Assembly (NCBI GenBank): GCA_937910255.1
Contig: CALEOQ010000157.1
Coordinates: forward strand, 1-8,189
DNA length: 8,189 bases
Direction: 5' to 3'
Origin: an uncultured Caulobacteraceae bacterium
Lineage (GTDB): Bacteria; Pseudomonadota; Alphaproteobacteria; Caulobacterales; Caulobacteraceae
Shown here piece by piece: positions 1 through 5,843 of this stretch. The translations under genes and the position numbers were made by a program. A model generated the notes under the pieces. That model did not search any database and was not told the DNA's origin. It worked only from the letters and a program-made list of their open reading frames with translations. Position 1 is the first letter of the stretch. Each line of letters begins with the position of its first letter.

Positions 1-62
1 GACACGGTGTGGTAGATGCTGCAGATGTGGCACGGTGTGGTACCATTGTGTTTTTTTTTTTT
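1..62. other. Sequencing run-off artefact (non-genomic)
   Basis: This stretch lies outside the P7 adapter, so it cannot be insert DNA. Read on the opposite strand it is the outer end of the adapter followed by a run of 12 A (T at 51-62 on this strand) and then low-information sequence. That is the usual appearance of an Illumina read that has run off the end of a short library molecule. The first 50 bases contain a 12-bp direct repeat, CACGGTGTGGTA, at 3-14 and 31-42, which fits noise or phasing-derived sequence. It should be trimmed. Confidence 0.85.
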
Positions 63-126
63 CAAGCAGAAGACGGCATACGAGATTACGACGTGACTGG
101 AGTTCAGACGTGTGCTCTTCCGATCT
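63..126 (-). other. Illumina TruSeq P7 adapter with index (contamination)
   Basis: The sequence reads as the P7 flow-cell primer (63-86, beginning CAAGCAGAAGACGG), a 6-base index TACGAC (87-92), and the TruSeq index-read/Read 2 primer (93-126, ending GCTCTTCCGATCT). Its exact reverse complement is at 8125-8188, including the index (GTCGTA). In read orientation it is on the minus strand. Genomic sequence begins at 127. Confidence 0.99.
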
Positions 127-216
127 AGCGTCGCCATCTACCGCCAGGCCGACCGCGACGCGCCCTTCGAGGTCATGTCCCGCTTCAGCTTCGCCAGCGA
201 GACGGCGCGGGCCTAG
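127..216 (+). CDS. C-terminal fragment, probable phn-operon DUF1045 protein (5' end missing)
   Basis: Only the last 29 codons and a TAG stop are present, because the adapter junction at 127 removes the rest. The frame starting exactly at 127 reads a hydrophobic strand (VAIYRQ), an acidic turn, and -APFEVMSRFSF- near the terminus. This resembles the end of the DUF1045 family, 2H-phosphoesterase-like proteins found in phosphonate (C-P lyase) operons, often next to phnM and phnN. The neighbouring phnN on the other strand supports the call. The stop overlaps the phnN stop within the tetranucleotide CTAG (213-216). The fragment is too short for a firm identification. The truncation is a contig-end artefact, not a mutation. 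Confidence 0.5.
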   Translation, partial: SVAIYRQADRDAPFEVMSRFSFASETARA

Positions 217-746
217 TCGCAGATCGCAGCGATCAGCGCGGCGATCCCACTCTCGCGGTCGCTGTCGTTACGCAGTTCGACCACGTCACGACCGGCGATG
301 GCGTAGGCCTGGGCGCGGGCGATACGGTCGGCGATCTCGATTTCGGACTCGCGACCGCGTTGGCGAAGGCGCTCGGCGAGCTGGTCGGGATCGGCGCTGA
401 CCGAGACGATGCGCACGGCGCCTAGCCTCCGGCGGGCCTCGTCGATCACCCCGCGGGACACATTGGCCACCACGCGGCGGCCCATGGCCAGATCCTGCAG
501 GATATCCGCCGGCACGCCGTAACAGAGCCCGTGGGCGCGCCAGGACAGGGTGTAGTCACCGGCCTGCTCGCGGCGGAGAAACTCCGCCTCGCTGATCGGC
601 TGGTGGTCTTCGCCGCCAGCCTCGGCCGGACGGGTGATGTCGCGACGTACGAACACCACCTCGGAATCGTCGGCCAGGGCGAGGCGCGCGCCGTCCATCA
701 GCGTGTCCTTGCCGACGCCCGAGGGGCCGACCACCAGGATCAGCAA
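213..746 (-). CDS. phnN: Ribose 1,5-bisphosphate phosphokinase PhnN
   Basis: PhnN is a cytoplasmic guanylate-kinase-like P-loop enzyme that converts ribose 1,5-bisphosphate plus ATP to PRPP, recycling the sugar released by the C-P lyase pathway. With the chosen start the protein has 177 residues, close to the family length (E. coli PhnN is about 185). Visible motifs are the Walker A loop GPSGVGKD (7-14), an RRDITRPAEAGGEDH segment (34-48) typical of the family, LSWRAHGLCYGVP (67-79), and an RGRES..EIADRIARA helix (130-145). The start is taken as TTG at 746, seven bases after the upstream gene's stop, with AAGGG four bases before it. An ATG at 827 would give 204 residues, but the added N-terminus is Ser/Thr/Pro-rich and lies wholly within the upstream gene. 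Function is secure; the start is less so. Confidence 0.9.
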   Translation of the reverse strand: MLILVVGPSGVGKDTLMDGARLALADDSEVVFVRRDITRPAEAGGEDHQPISEAEFLRREQAGDYTLSWRAHGLCYGVPADILQDLAMGRRVVANVSRGVIDEARRRLGAVRIVSVSADPDQLAERLRQRGRESEIEIADRIARAQAYAIAGRDVVELRNDSDRESGIAALIAAICD

Positions 747-753
747 GCCGCCC

Positions 754-1446
754 TTAGGCGTACTTTTCGACGAAGGCGTCGGCGTCGAGTGCGCGGAAGT
801 CGTCGAGGGCGTCGGCGAGGCGTTCATGTTCCCAGTCCCACCAGGCGATCGCAAGAAGGCCGTCCTGCACCGCCTTGGGGAAGCGCTCGCGGATCGGCTT
901 GGACGGCACCCCGCCCACAATGGTGAAGGGGGCCACATCCTTGGACACCACCGCGCCTGCGCCGACAACCGCGCCCGTGCCCACGGTGACACCGGGCAGC
1001 ACGGTCACGCCGTGGCCCAGCCACACGTCATGACCCAGCGTCACAGTGTGAGAGCGGCGCCACTCGAAGAAGTCCTGGTCGTCCTCATCTCCCAACTCAT
1101 AGGAGATGGCGCGATAGCTGAAGTGATGCTGCGCGGCCTTCCAGGTCGGATGATTGCCGGGATTGATCCGCACGTCCCGGGCGATGGAGCAGAACTTGCC
1201 GATCTCGGCATAGGCCGAGCTGGAATCGTTCACGATATAGCTGAACGCCCCCATGGCGGTTTCCGACAGGCTGGTGCGCGCGCCCACCCGGCACCAGGGG
1301 CCAAGGATGCTGTCATGCACCTGCGCCTGGGCGTTGATCGCGGGCTCGGGGCCGCGGACCTTCTCGGCTGGCTCGACAGGCGGCGTGAACCGTTCGAAAT
1401 AGCGGTAGCCCGGCGCGAGGGGCCGGTCGGCGAGTTTCAGACCCAT
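754..1446 (-). CDS. Phosphonate-locus hexapeptide-repeat (left-handed beta-helix) acyltransferase
   Basis: This 230-residue protein carries hexapeptide repeats that fold as a left-handed parallel beta-helix. An N-terminal set covers about 37-100 (INAQAQVHDSILGPWCRVG, then IGKFCSIARDVRI) and a C-terminal set about 134-175 (VTLGHDVWLGHGVTVLPGVTVGTGAVVGAG). A loop (about 95-130) contains NHP with His99, the position of the catalytic His in related xenobiotic/chloramphenicol acetyltransferases. Length and context match the phosphonate metabolism transferase hexapeptide family often found with phnC/phnN. It probably acyl-transfers from acetyl-CoA to a phosphonate or pathway intermediate, but the substrate is unknown. 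It is not the GNAT-type PhnO. Its ATG overlaps the phnC stop as TGATG (1444-1448), implying translational coupling, and phnN follows after a short gap. Confidence 0.85.
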   Translation of the reverse strand: MGLKLADRPLAPGYRYFERFTPPVEPAEKVRGPEPAINAQAQVHDSILGPWCRVGARTSLSETAMGAFSYIVNDSSSAYAEIGKFCSIARDVRINPGNHPTWKAAQHHFSYRAISYELGDEDDQDFFEWRRSHTVTLGHDVWLGHGVTVLPGVTVGTGAVVGAGAVVSKDVAPFTIVGGVPSKPIRERFPKAVQDGLLAIAWWDWEHERLADALDDFRALDADAFVEKYA

Positions 1447-2228
1447 CAGGCGGCGGCCACGGCCTGGGTGGCGAAGGCGCGGCCGGCGCGGCCGGTGCGC
1501 ACGCCGTAGATCTTGTCGATCACCTCCGGCGTCAGGCCCGACGGCGCGCCGTCATAGATGATCTTGCCCTTCGACATGCCGATGATGCGCGTGCAGTAGC
1601 GCCGGGCGATGTCCAGGCTATGCAGGTTGACGATCACGGGAATGCCCCGTTCGCGGCAGACGTCTTCCAGGGCCTCCATCACCACCTCGGTGTTGATGGG
1701 ATCGAGCGAGGCCACCGGCTCATCGGCCAGCAGCATATCCGGCTCCTGCAGCATGGCCCGGGCGATGGCCACCCGCTGCTGCTGTCCGCCCGACAGGGTC
1801 GCGGCCCGCTGCAGGGCGACCTGGGCCATGTCGAGGCGATCGAGCTCAAGGATGGCGCGGGCGCGATCCTCGGCGGGGAAGATCTTGAGCAGCGAGGTGG
1901 CCGTCGGCCGCTCGGCCAGCACGCCCACCAGCACGTTGGTGATCACGTCCAGGCGTGGGCAGAGGTTGAACTGCTGGAAGATCATGGCGCAGCGGCGACG
2001 CCAGCGGCGCAGCGGCTTGCCCTTCAGCTTGCCGACATCCTCGCCGTCCCAGAGGATCTGGCCCGAGGTCGGATCGGCGAGCCGGTTGATCATGCGCAAC
2101 AGGGTGGATTTGCCGGCGCCCGAGCGCCCGATCACCCCGATGAACTCGCCGCGGTCACACTTGAAGGACACGCCGTCGACGGCGCTGACCTCCCCGAACC
2201 GCTTGGTCACGTTGCGCAGCTCCAGCAT
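1446..2228 (-). CDS. phnC: Phosphonate ABC transporter ATP-binding protein PhnC
   Basis: This is the 260-residue cytoplasmic ATPase that would drive import through the PhnE permeases. All ABC motifs are intact: Walker A GRSGAGKST (34-42), Q-loop at Gln85/86 (FQQFNL), signature LSGGQQQR (135-142), Walker B MLLADE (155-160), D-loop SLDP, and switch His193 in NLHSLD. The start is ATG 2228, which begins MLELRNVTKRFG, a normal ABC N-terminus. It has a GGAGG ribosome site (2233-2237) four bases upstream. A GTG at 2324 in the same frame would add 32 unstructured residues and run through the promoter, so I rejected it. The gene heads the phnC-acyltransferase-phnN operon and is divergent from the kinase at 2412. 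It is split from its partner permeases by that kinase gene. Confidence 0.95.
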   Translation of the reverse strand: MLELRNVTKRFGEVSAVDGVSFKCDRGEFIGVIGRSGAGKSTLLRMINRLADPTSGQILWDGEDVGKLKGKPLRRWRRRCAMIFQQFNLCPRLDVITNVLVGVLAERPTATSLLKIFPAEDRARAILELDRLDMAQVALQRAATLSGGQQQRVAIARAMLQEPDMLLADEPVASLDPINTEVVMEALEDVCRERGIPVIVNLHSLDIARRYCTRIIGMSKGKIIYDGAPSGLTPEVIDKIYGVRTGRAGRAFATQAVAAA

Positions 2229-2284
2229 CCTGCCTCCAGGGTTCGGCGGTAAGCTCTTGATAGCTTGTAGATTAGGCGCGCCCG

Positions 2285-2302
2285 GTGACCCCGACGTGAC
2301 GG
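2285..2302 (-). promoter_or_regulatory. Candidate Pho box upstream of phnC
   Basis: On the minus strand the site reads CCGTCAC-GTCG-GGGTCAC, two 7-mers separated by 4 bp (11-bp period). Against the PhoB half-site CTGTCAC the matches are 6/7 and 5/7. Ten bases further downstream is TAATCT (2274-2269), a plausible -10 at the spacing typical of PhoB-activated promoters, which lack a good -35. The site ends 56 bases before the phnC ATG. The motif is degenerate, so this is an inference supported by position and by a similar element upstream of the binding-protein operon. Confidence 0.5.
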
Positions 2303-2399
2303 CTCGCAAGACCCTTTCGCCCACCTAGGGGGGATTTGTCGGCTGGGCCGTGGCCGGGTGTCTCGCCCGCGTCACCGCAGTGACCTACCTGTGGGCGGC

Positions 2400-2404
2400 G
2401 GAGG
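2400..2404 (+). promoter_or_regulatory. Ribosome binding site that fixes the PfkB kinase start
   Basis: GGAGG lies seven bases before ATG 2412. It favours that start over the upstream in-frame GTG at 2358, whose added residues (SRPRHRSDLPVGGGGDS) are not kinase-like and in part translate this ribosome site. Confidence 0.75.
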
Positions 2405-2411
2405 CGACAGC

Positions 2412-3287
2412 ATGGCGGACTTCCTGGTGATCGGCGCCCTGGCCCTGGACCGTCCGGTCTGGCTGGAGGGCGCGCTCGAACGCGGCGGTCGGGTGGCCGG
2501 CCGCAGCCTGGAGGCCCAGCTCGGACCTCGCCTGGGCGGCGGCGGCGCCAATGCCAGCGTGGCCCTCACCATGGCGGGTCATACGGTCAGGCTGGTGAGC
2601 CTGGTGGCCGCCGACGATGGGGGCGATCAGGCGATCGCCATGGCCAGGGCCGCGGGTCTCGATGTGGCCCTGGTCGGCCGCCGCCCCGGCGAGAGCCGCA
2701 CGACCCTGATCCTGATCGAGCCGGACGGCGAGCGTCTGGTGCTGGGCCTGGATATCGACCGCGCCCGACTTGTTCTGCCGCCCCTGCCCTCGCCGGCCGA
2801 TCACCCGGCCGTACAGCCGGATGGCGTCTATGTGCGGGCCGCCTTCCCGGGCGCCGACGCCTGGGCCGCCCGCAGCCGCGGTCCCGTGGTGGTCCACTGG
2901 CCGGCGCCGACCTATGCCGGCCCCGCCGATGTGGTGGTCTGTTCGGCGGACGATCTTGATCCTGATGTGCTGGCCGCCCCGTTCGAGGCCGCCCGCGCGG
3001 TCTTCGGGTCCCGTCTTTCGGCCATCGTCGTCACCCACGGGGCGGACGGGGCAAGCGCCTACAGCGCCGGCGCGCCGATCAGCGTACGGCCGCCGCCGGC
3101 GAAGGTGATCGATTCAACCGGCGCCGGGGACGTCTTCGCCGCCGGCCTGCTGGAAGCGCTCAGCGGGGACGCGAGCATGATGCGGGCCCTGGACCAGGCC
3201 TGCGCCTGGGGGGCCGTCACCGTGGGTCTGGCGAGTTCGGCGCCGGTGGACGCAGGGCCCGGCGCCTACCGGCCTTTTACCCCTTAG
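2412..3287 (+). CDS. PfkB/ribokinase-family sugar kinase, substrate unknown
   Basis: This 291-residue protein has the ribokinase-fold layout. It starts DFLVIGALALDRP, followed by the Gly-rich PfkB signature 1 region LGGGGANASVALTMAG (41-56), and ends with the ATP-site signature DSTGAGDVFAAGLL (244-257), in which Asp250 is the expected catalytic base. The family phosphorylates sugars, nucleosides and sugar phosphates, and sequence alone does not give the substrate. It is the only gene facing right in the middle of the phn locus. It diverges from phnC, and its TAG stop overlaps the phnE TAA stop within TTAG (3284-3287). Lying near phnN, it could feed ribose phosphates into the same pool: archaeal PfkB members include ribose-1-phosphate kinases that make ribose 1,5-bisphosphate, the PhnN substrate. 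That link is speculative. Composition matches its neighbours. Confidence 0.88.
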   Translation: MADFLVIGALALDRPVWLEGALERGGRVAGRSLEAQLGPRLGGGGANASVALTMAGHTVRLVSLVAADDGGDQAIAMARAAGLDVALVGRRPGESRTTLILIEPDGERLVLGLDIDRARLVLPPLPSPADHPAVQPDGVYVRAAFPGADAWAARSRGPVVVHWPAPTYAGPADVVVCSADDLDPDVLAAPFEAARAVFGSRLSAIVVTHGADGASAYSAGAPISVRPPPAKVIDSTGAGDVFAAGLLEALSGDASMMRALDQACAWGAVTVGLASSAPVDAGPGAYRPFTP

Positions 3288-4105
3288 GCCAGACGATTGC
3301 GGAACCAGCGCGACAGGGTGTCCAGCCCCGCCACGGCGATCATGTAGAGCAGGATGATGAAGGCCACTTCGTCGAAGGCGAAGATGCGGATCCGCTCGTC
3401 CAGTTCGAAGCCGATACCGCCGGCCCCGACGATGCCCAGCACCCCGGCGTTGCGGAAATTGCCTTCCAGGAAGAACAGGGTCTGGCTGGTGGCCACCGGC
3501 GCAAACTGCGGCGCCAGGCCAAACCGCATCACCGCCAGGGGCGAGGCCCCGGCCGAGCGCACCCCTTCCAGGGGCTTGGCGTCGGCGTTCTCCAGGGATT
3601 CAGAGAACAGCTTGGCCAGGTTGGGGATGTCGGCCAGGGCCAGGGCGATCACGCCCCCGAAAGGCCCAAGACCGAAGGCCGAGACCAGGATCAGCGCCCA
3701 GACCAGGGCCGGCACCCCGCGGAAGATGTCGAGGAACCGCCTGAAGGCGAAATGCAGGGCGGGGTTGGACACCACCGTCTTGGCGCCGATGATACCCAGC
3801 GGCAGGGCGACCACCGCAGCGATCGCCGTGCCGGCGAAGGCCATGGCGAAGGTTTCGGCCAGGGCCTTGAGGATGCGCTCCGACTGGCCGCCGGACGAGG
3901 GCGGGAACATCTCGCCCAGGAAGCGGGCCAGCTTGCCGAAGCCGGTCATCAAGGCGCCCGGCGCCAGGTCCAGGTCGATGGCCATGCCGACCAGCGCCGC
4001 CAGGGCCAGCAGCAGCAGCACGGCGTCTCGAACCCGGCGGGTCCAGGGCGCCCGCAGAGCGCCCGGGGCGATGGCCAGGGCCTGATCGTATGCGGGACCG
4101 GTCAT
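3284..4105 (-). CDS. phnE: Phosphonate ABC transporter permease PhnE (second copy in operon)
   Basis: This is a 273-residue inner-membrane permease of the PhnE type. Hydrophobic segments are visible near residues 27-44, 80-107, 133-158, 211-230 and 246-262. The cytoplasmic EAA-like loop that docks on the ATPase is ENADAKPLEGVRSAGASPL followed by APQ (about 172-200). The conserved LEGN..NAGVLGIVGAGGIGFEL block (213-235) is typical of PhnE. The ATG overlaps the preceding permease stop as TGATG (4103-4107), and GGAGAAGG lies just upstream inside that gene. It is the last gene of the operon. It should form a heterodimer with the next permease and use PhnC encoded about 1 kb away. Confidence 0.93.
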   Translation of the reverse strand: MTGPAYDQALAIAPGALRAPWTRRVRDAVLLLLALAALVGMAIDLDLAPGALMTGFGKLARFLGEMFPPSSGGQSERILKALAETFAMAFAGTAIAAVVALPLGIIGAKTVVSNPALHFAFRRFLDIFRGVPALVWALILVSAFGLGPFGGVIALALADIPNLAKLFSESLENADAKPLEGVRSAGASPLAVMRFGLAPQFAPVATSQTLFFLEGNFRNAGVLGIVGAGGIGFELDERIRIFAFDEVAFIILLYMIAVAGLDTLSRWFRNRLA

Positions 4106-4992
4106 CAGGCCTTCTCCAGACCGATAAGCCGATGACGCACGGCTTCGGAGAACAGATCGATCAGGAAGATCATGGCGATGATGATCATCAGGATCGCCAG
4201 GTAGGTGTCGAACTCGGTGTAGGTGATGGCCCGTTGCAGCTCGAGGCCGATGCCGCCGGCCCCCACGATGCCCAGGGCCGCGGCGCCGGCCAGATTACCC
4301 TCCAGCCGGATCAGGGCGTAGGAGGCGTAGTTGGGCAGCACCTGAGGCATGACCCCGTAGCGGATCTTCTTCAGCGGACCTGCGCCGCTGGCCTGCAGGG
4401 CTTCAAGCTGCCGGGGGTCGATCTCTTCGTTGATCTCGGCGAACAGCTTGCCCAGGCCACCAAGGGTCGAGATGGTCAGGGTCAGGACCCCGGCCAGGGG
4501 ACCAACCCCGAAGGCGGCCACCAGGATCAGCGCCATGATGAGGTCCGGCAGGGTCCGGATCGCCTCCAGGATGCGACGGACGACAAAGCGCACCGGCGCG
4601 AAGGGCATGAGGTTCTGGGCGGTGAGGAACGACGCCCCCAGGGCCAGGACCGAACCCAGGGCGGTGGCCAGGATGGCCATCTCCACGGTCTGCCAGGCGG
4701 CCCGCAACCAGATCGGCAGGGCGTAGAACCAGGAGTGCAACGAGCCCTGGGTCTGGCGGTCGGCCAACAGGGCCTCGGGCTTCAGGTCCGGATTCATCCT
4801 TTGCAGGAAGTCGGCGATCCGCCCCAGGGGGTCGCCGCCGATGTCGGAGCCAAAGAACTGGCTGCGCTGGAAGGAGACCAGGAGCAGGACGGTGAAGATC
4901 GCCAGGCCGATCACCGCCTGGGTCCGCTGGCGGATCAGCGCCCGCCGGCGTTCGCGCTCGAACGCCTCGACGGTCGGGTTGGTCACGTTCAT
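4105..4992 (-). CDS. phnE: Phosphonate ABC transporter permease PhnE (first copy in operon)
   Basis: This 295-residue PhnE-family permease has a charged N-terminus (about 1-26), a first membrane helix at about 27-40, a periplasmic stretch with a Trp/Leu-rich part (about 41-95), and a core of further helices (about 100-125, 140-165, 210-230, 257-282). The EAA-like loop EINEEIDPRQLEALQASGAGPLKKIRYGVMPQ spans about 176-207. The LEGNLAGAAALGIVGAGGIGLEL block (220-242) parallels that of the other permease. The pair are paralogues, not copies; the longer N-terminal region distinguishes this one. The ATG overlaps the upstream stop as ATGA (4989-4992), and the ribosome site is weak, so translation probably depends on coupling. 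Confidence 0.93.
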   Translation of the reverse strand: MNVTNPTVEAFERERRRALIRQRTQAVIGLAIFTVLLLVSFQRSQFFGSDIGGDPLGRIADFLQRMNPDLKPEALLADRQTQGSLHSWFYALPIWLRAAWQTVEMAILATALGSVLALGASFLTAQNLMPFAPVRFVVRRILEAIRTLPDLIMALILVAAFGVGPLAGVLTLTISTLGGLGKLFAEINEEIDPRQLEALQASGAGPLKKIRYGVMPQVLPNYASYALIRLEGNLAGAAALGIVGAGGIGLELQRAITYTEFDTYLAILMIIIAMIFLIDLFSEAVRHRLIGLEKA

Positions 4993-5843
4993 GAGCCGAC
5001 CGTCGGACCTTGATGGATCAGGGCCTTGGCCTCGGTGGGCTCGAATTCCTCGGCGTCTGGGCCGGCGGCCCAGGCGAAGGCCTCCGGCGCCTCGTTGTGC
5101 ATCGCCACATGGATGCCGAGCAGGCGGAAACGACGATCGTCGCTCATGTCGGTCCTCACCGCCCAGGCCTGGTCGGCGACGGGCCGCTGGCGCCAGACGA
5201 CCCGCAGGTCGGTGCAGAGGTCCAGACCTGGCTGATCGCCGCGGCAGAGCTTCTGCCAGGCGCCGGCATGCAGGACCATGGCCTGGGCCTGGCCGCCGCG
5301 CAGGCGCTCTGCGGCCGTCTCGTAGTCCTCGGCCACCGTCTGCGCGCCGAAGAAGGCTTCATCTGCGCCATAGTCGGCCAGGGCCACCCGGGGGACCTCC
5401 AGGCTGGCCTTCATCGGCCCGCCGAACACCAGGGTCGCCCCCGCCAGATCGCCCAGGGTCTTCGCCGGCGCGGTGTTCAGCGTGGCGACGACGATCGGCA
5501 GGCGGTTCAAAGCCCCCTTCTCCCGGGTGGTGAGCACGCTGCGCACGGTCCCGGACACCGGCCCGAAGGCCGCGTCGTCCAAACGGGCCATATCGACCTG
5601 CCCGGCGGCCAGGGCGCCAGCCGCAGTCGTTTCGTCCGCCATCGGACAATTGAGCACATCGGTCTGCAGGCGCTCGGCCAAGAGCTTGAAATAGGCCCTC
5701 TGTCCGGCCGGCGCGTCGGCGCCCAGCGGCGCGCAGGGACCAGCAGCGCCCCCCACGTCTGCGATCCGCAGGGGCAGGACCGGCGTCTGAGCCTGGGCGG
5801 CGCTGACAAGCAGGGCCGCGGCGGCGAGAACCAGGCGTCTCAT
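4989..5843 (-). CDS. Second PhnD-like periplasmic binding protein (divergent)
   Basis: This 284-residue exported protein has a Sec signal (MRRLVLAAAALLVSAAQAQ) with a probable cut after AQA at residue 18. It has no lipobox Cys, so it should be free in the periplasm. The mature part follows the PhnD/phosphate-phosphonate binding layout: GALAAGQVDMARLDDAAFGPV (76-96), KTLGDLAGATLVFGG (128-142), and AERLRGGQAQAMVLHAGA (168-185). At the place where PhnD has a Ser-Thr-Ser-Gly anion loop, it reads FGGPMKASLEVP, so ligand contacts are likely altered. It has four Cys (37, 66, 190, 200), possibly two disulfides. The ATG overlaps the upstream stop as TAATG, with GGAGAG five bases before it. It could bind a different phosphonate or act as an accessory receptor for the same permease. 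Confidence 0.8.
   Translation of the reverse strand: MRRLVLAAAALLVSAAQAQTPVLPLRIADVGGAAGPCAPLGADAPAGQRAYFKLLAERLQTDVLNCPMADETTAAGALAAGQVDMARLDDAAFGPVSGTVRSVLTTREKGALNRLPIVVATLNTAPAKTLGDLAGATLVFGGPMKASLEVPRVALADYGADEAFFGAQTVAEDYETAAERLRGGQAQAMVLHAGAWQKLCRGDQPGLDLCTDLRVVWRQRPVADQAWAVRTDMSDDRRFRLLGIHVAMHNEAPEAFAWAAGPDAEEFEPTEAKALIHQGPTVGS

Larger units (their letters stand above)
2229..2411. promoter_or_regulatory. Divergent control region between phnC and the PfkB kinase
   Basis: The 183 bp between two divergent genes hold, from left to right, the phnC ribosome site (2233-2237), a possible phnC -10 (2269-2274), a Pho-box-like repeat (2285-2302), a 5-4-5 inverted repeat (2371-2384), and the kinase ribosome site (2400-2404). 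Positions 2303-2370 show no gene or strong structure. The inverted repeat GTCAC-CGCA-GTGAC lies 27 bases before the kinase ATG, a suitable place for an operator or activator site. Its regulator is unknown. Confidence 0.65.

Noticed and set aside
51..62. Run of 12 T as a transcription terminator tail
   Set aside because: It lies outside the sequencing adapter and has no preceding stem. It is run-off homopolymer, not genomic sequence.
634..1509. Plus-strand open frame of 291 codons
   Set aside because: It is a shadow of the acyltransferase and phnN, with no recognisable domain and no ribosome site. The opposite strand carries coherent hexapeptide repeats.
2229..2324. Extended phnC start at GTG 2324
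   Set aside because: The added 32 residues have no ABC similarity and span the promoter-like region. ATG 2228 has a good GGAGG site and the family N-terminus.
4090..5013. Long plus-strand open frame (307 codons) antisense to the permeases
   Set aside because: Gln/Gly/Asp-rich low-complexity translation typical of the antisense of GC-rich membrane proteins. The minus-strand frames have clear PhnE motifs.
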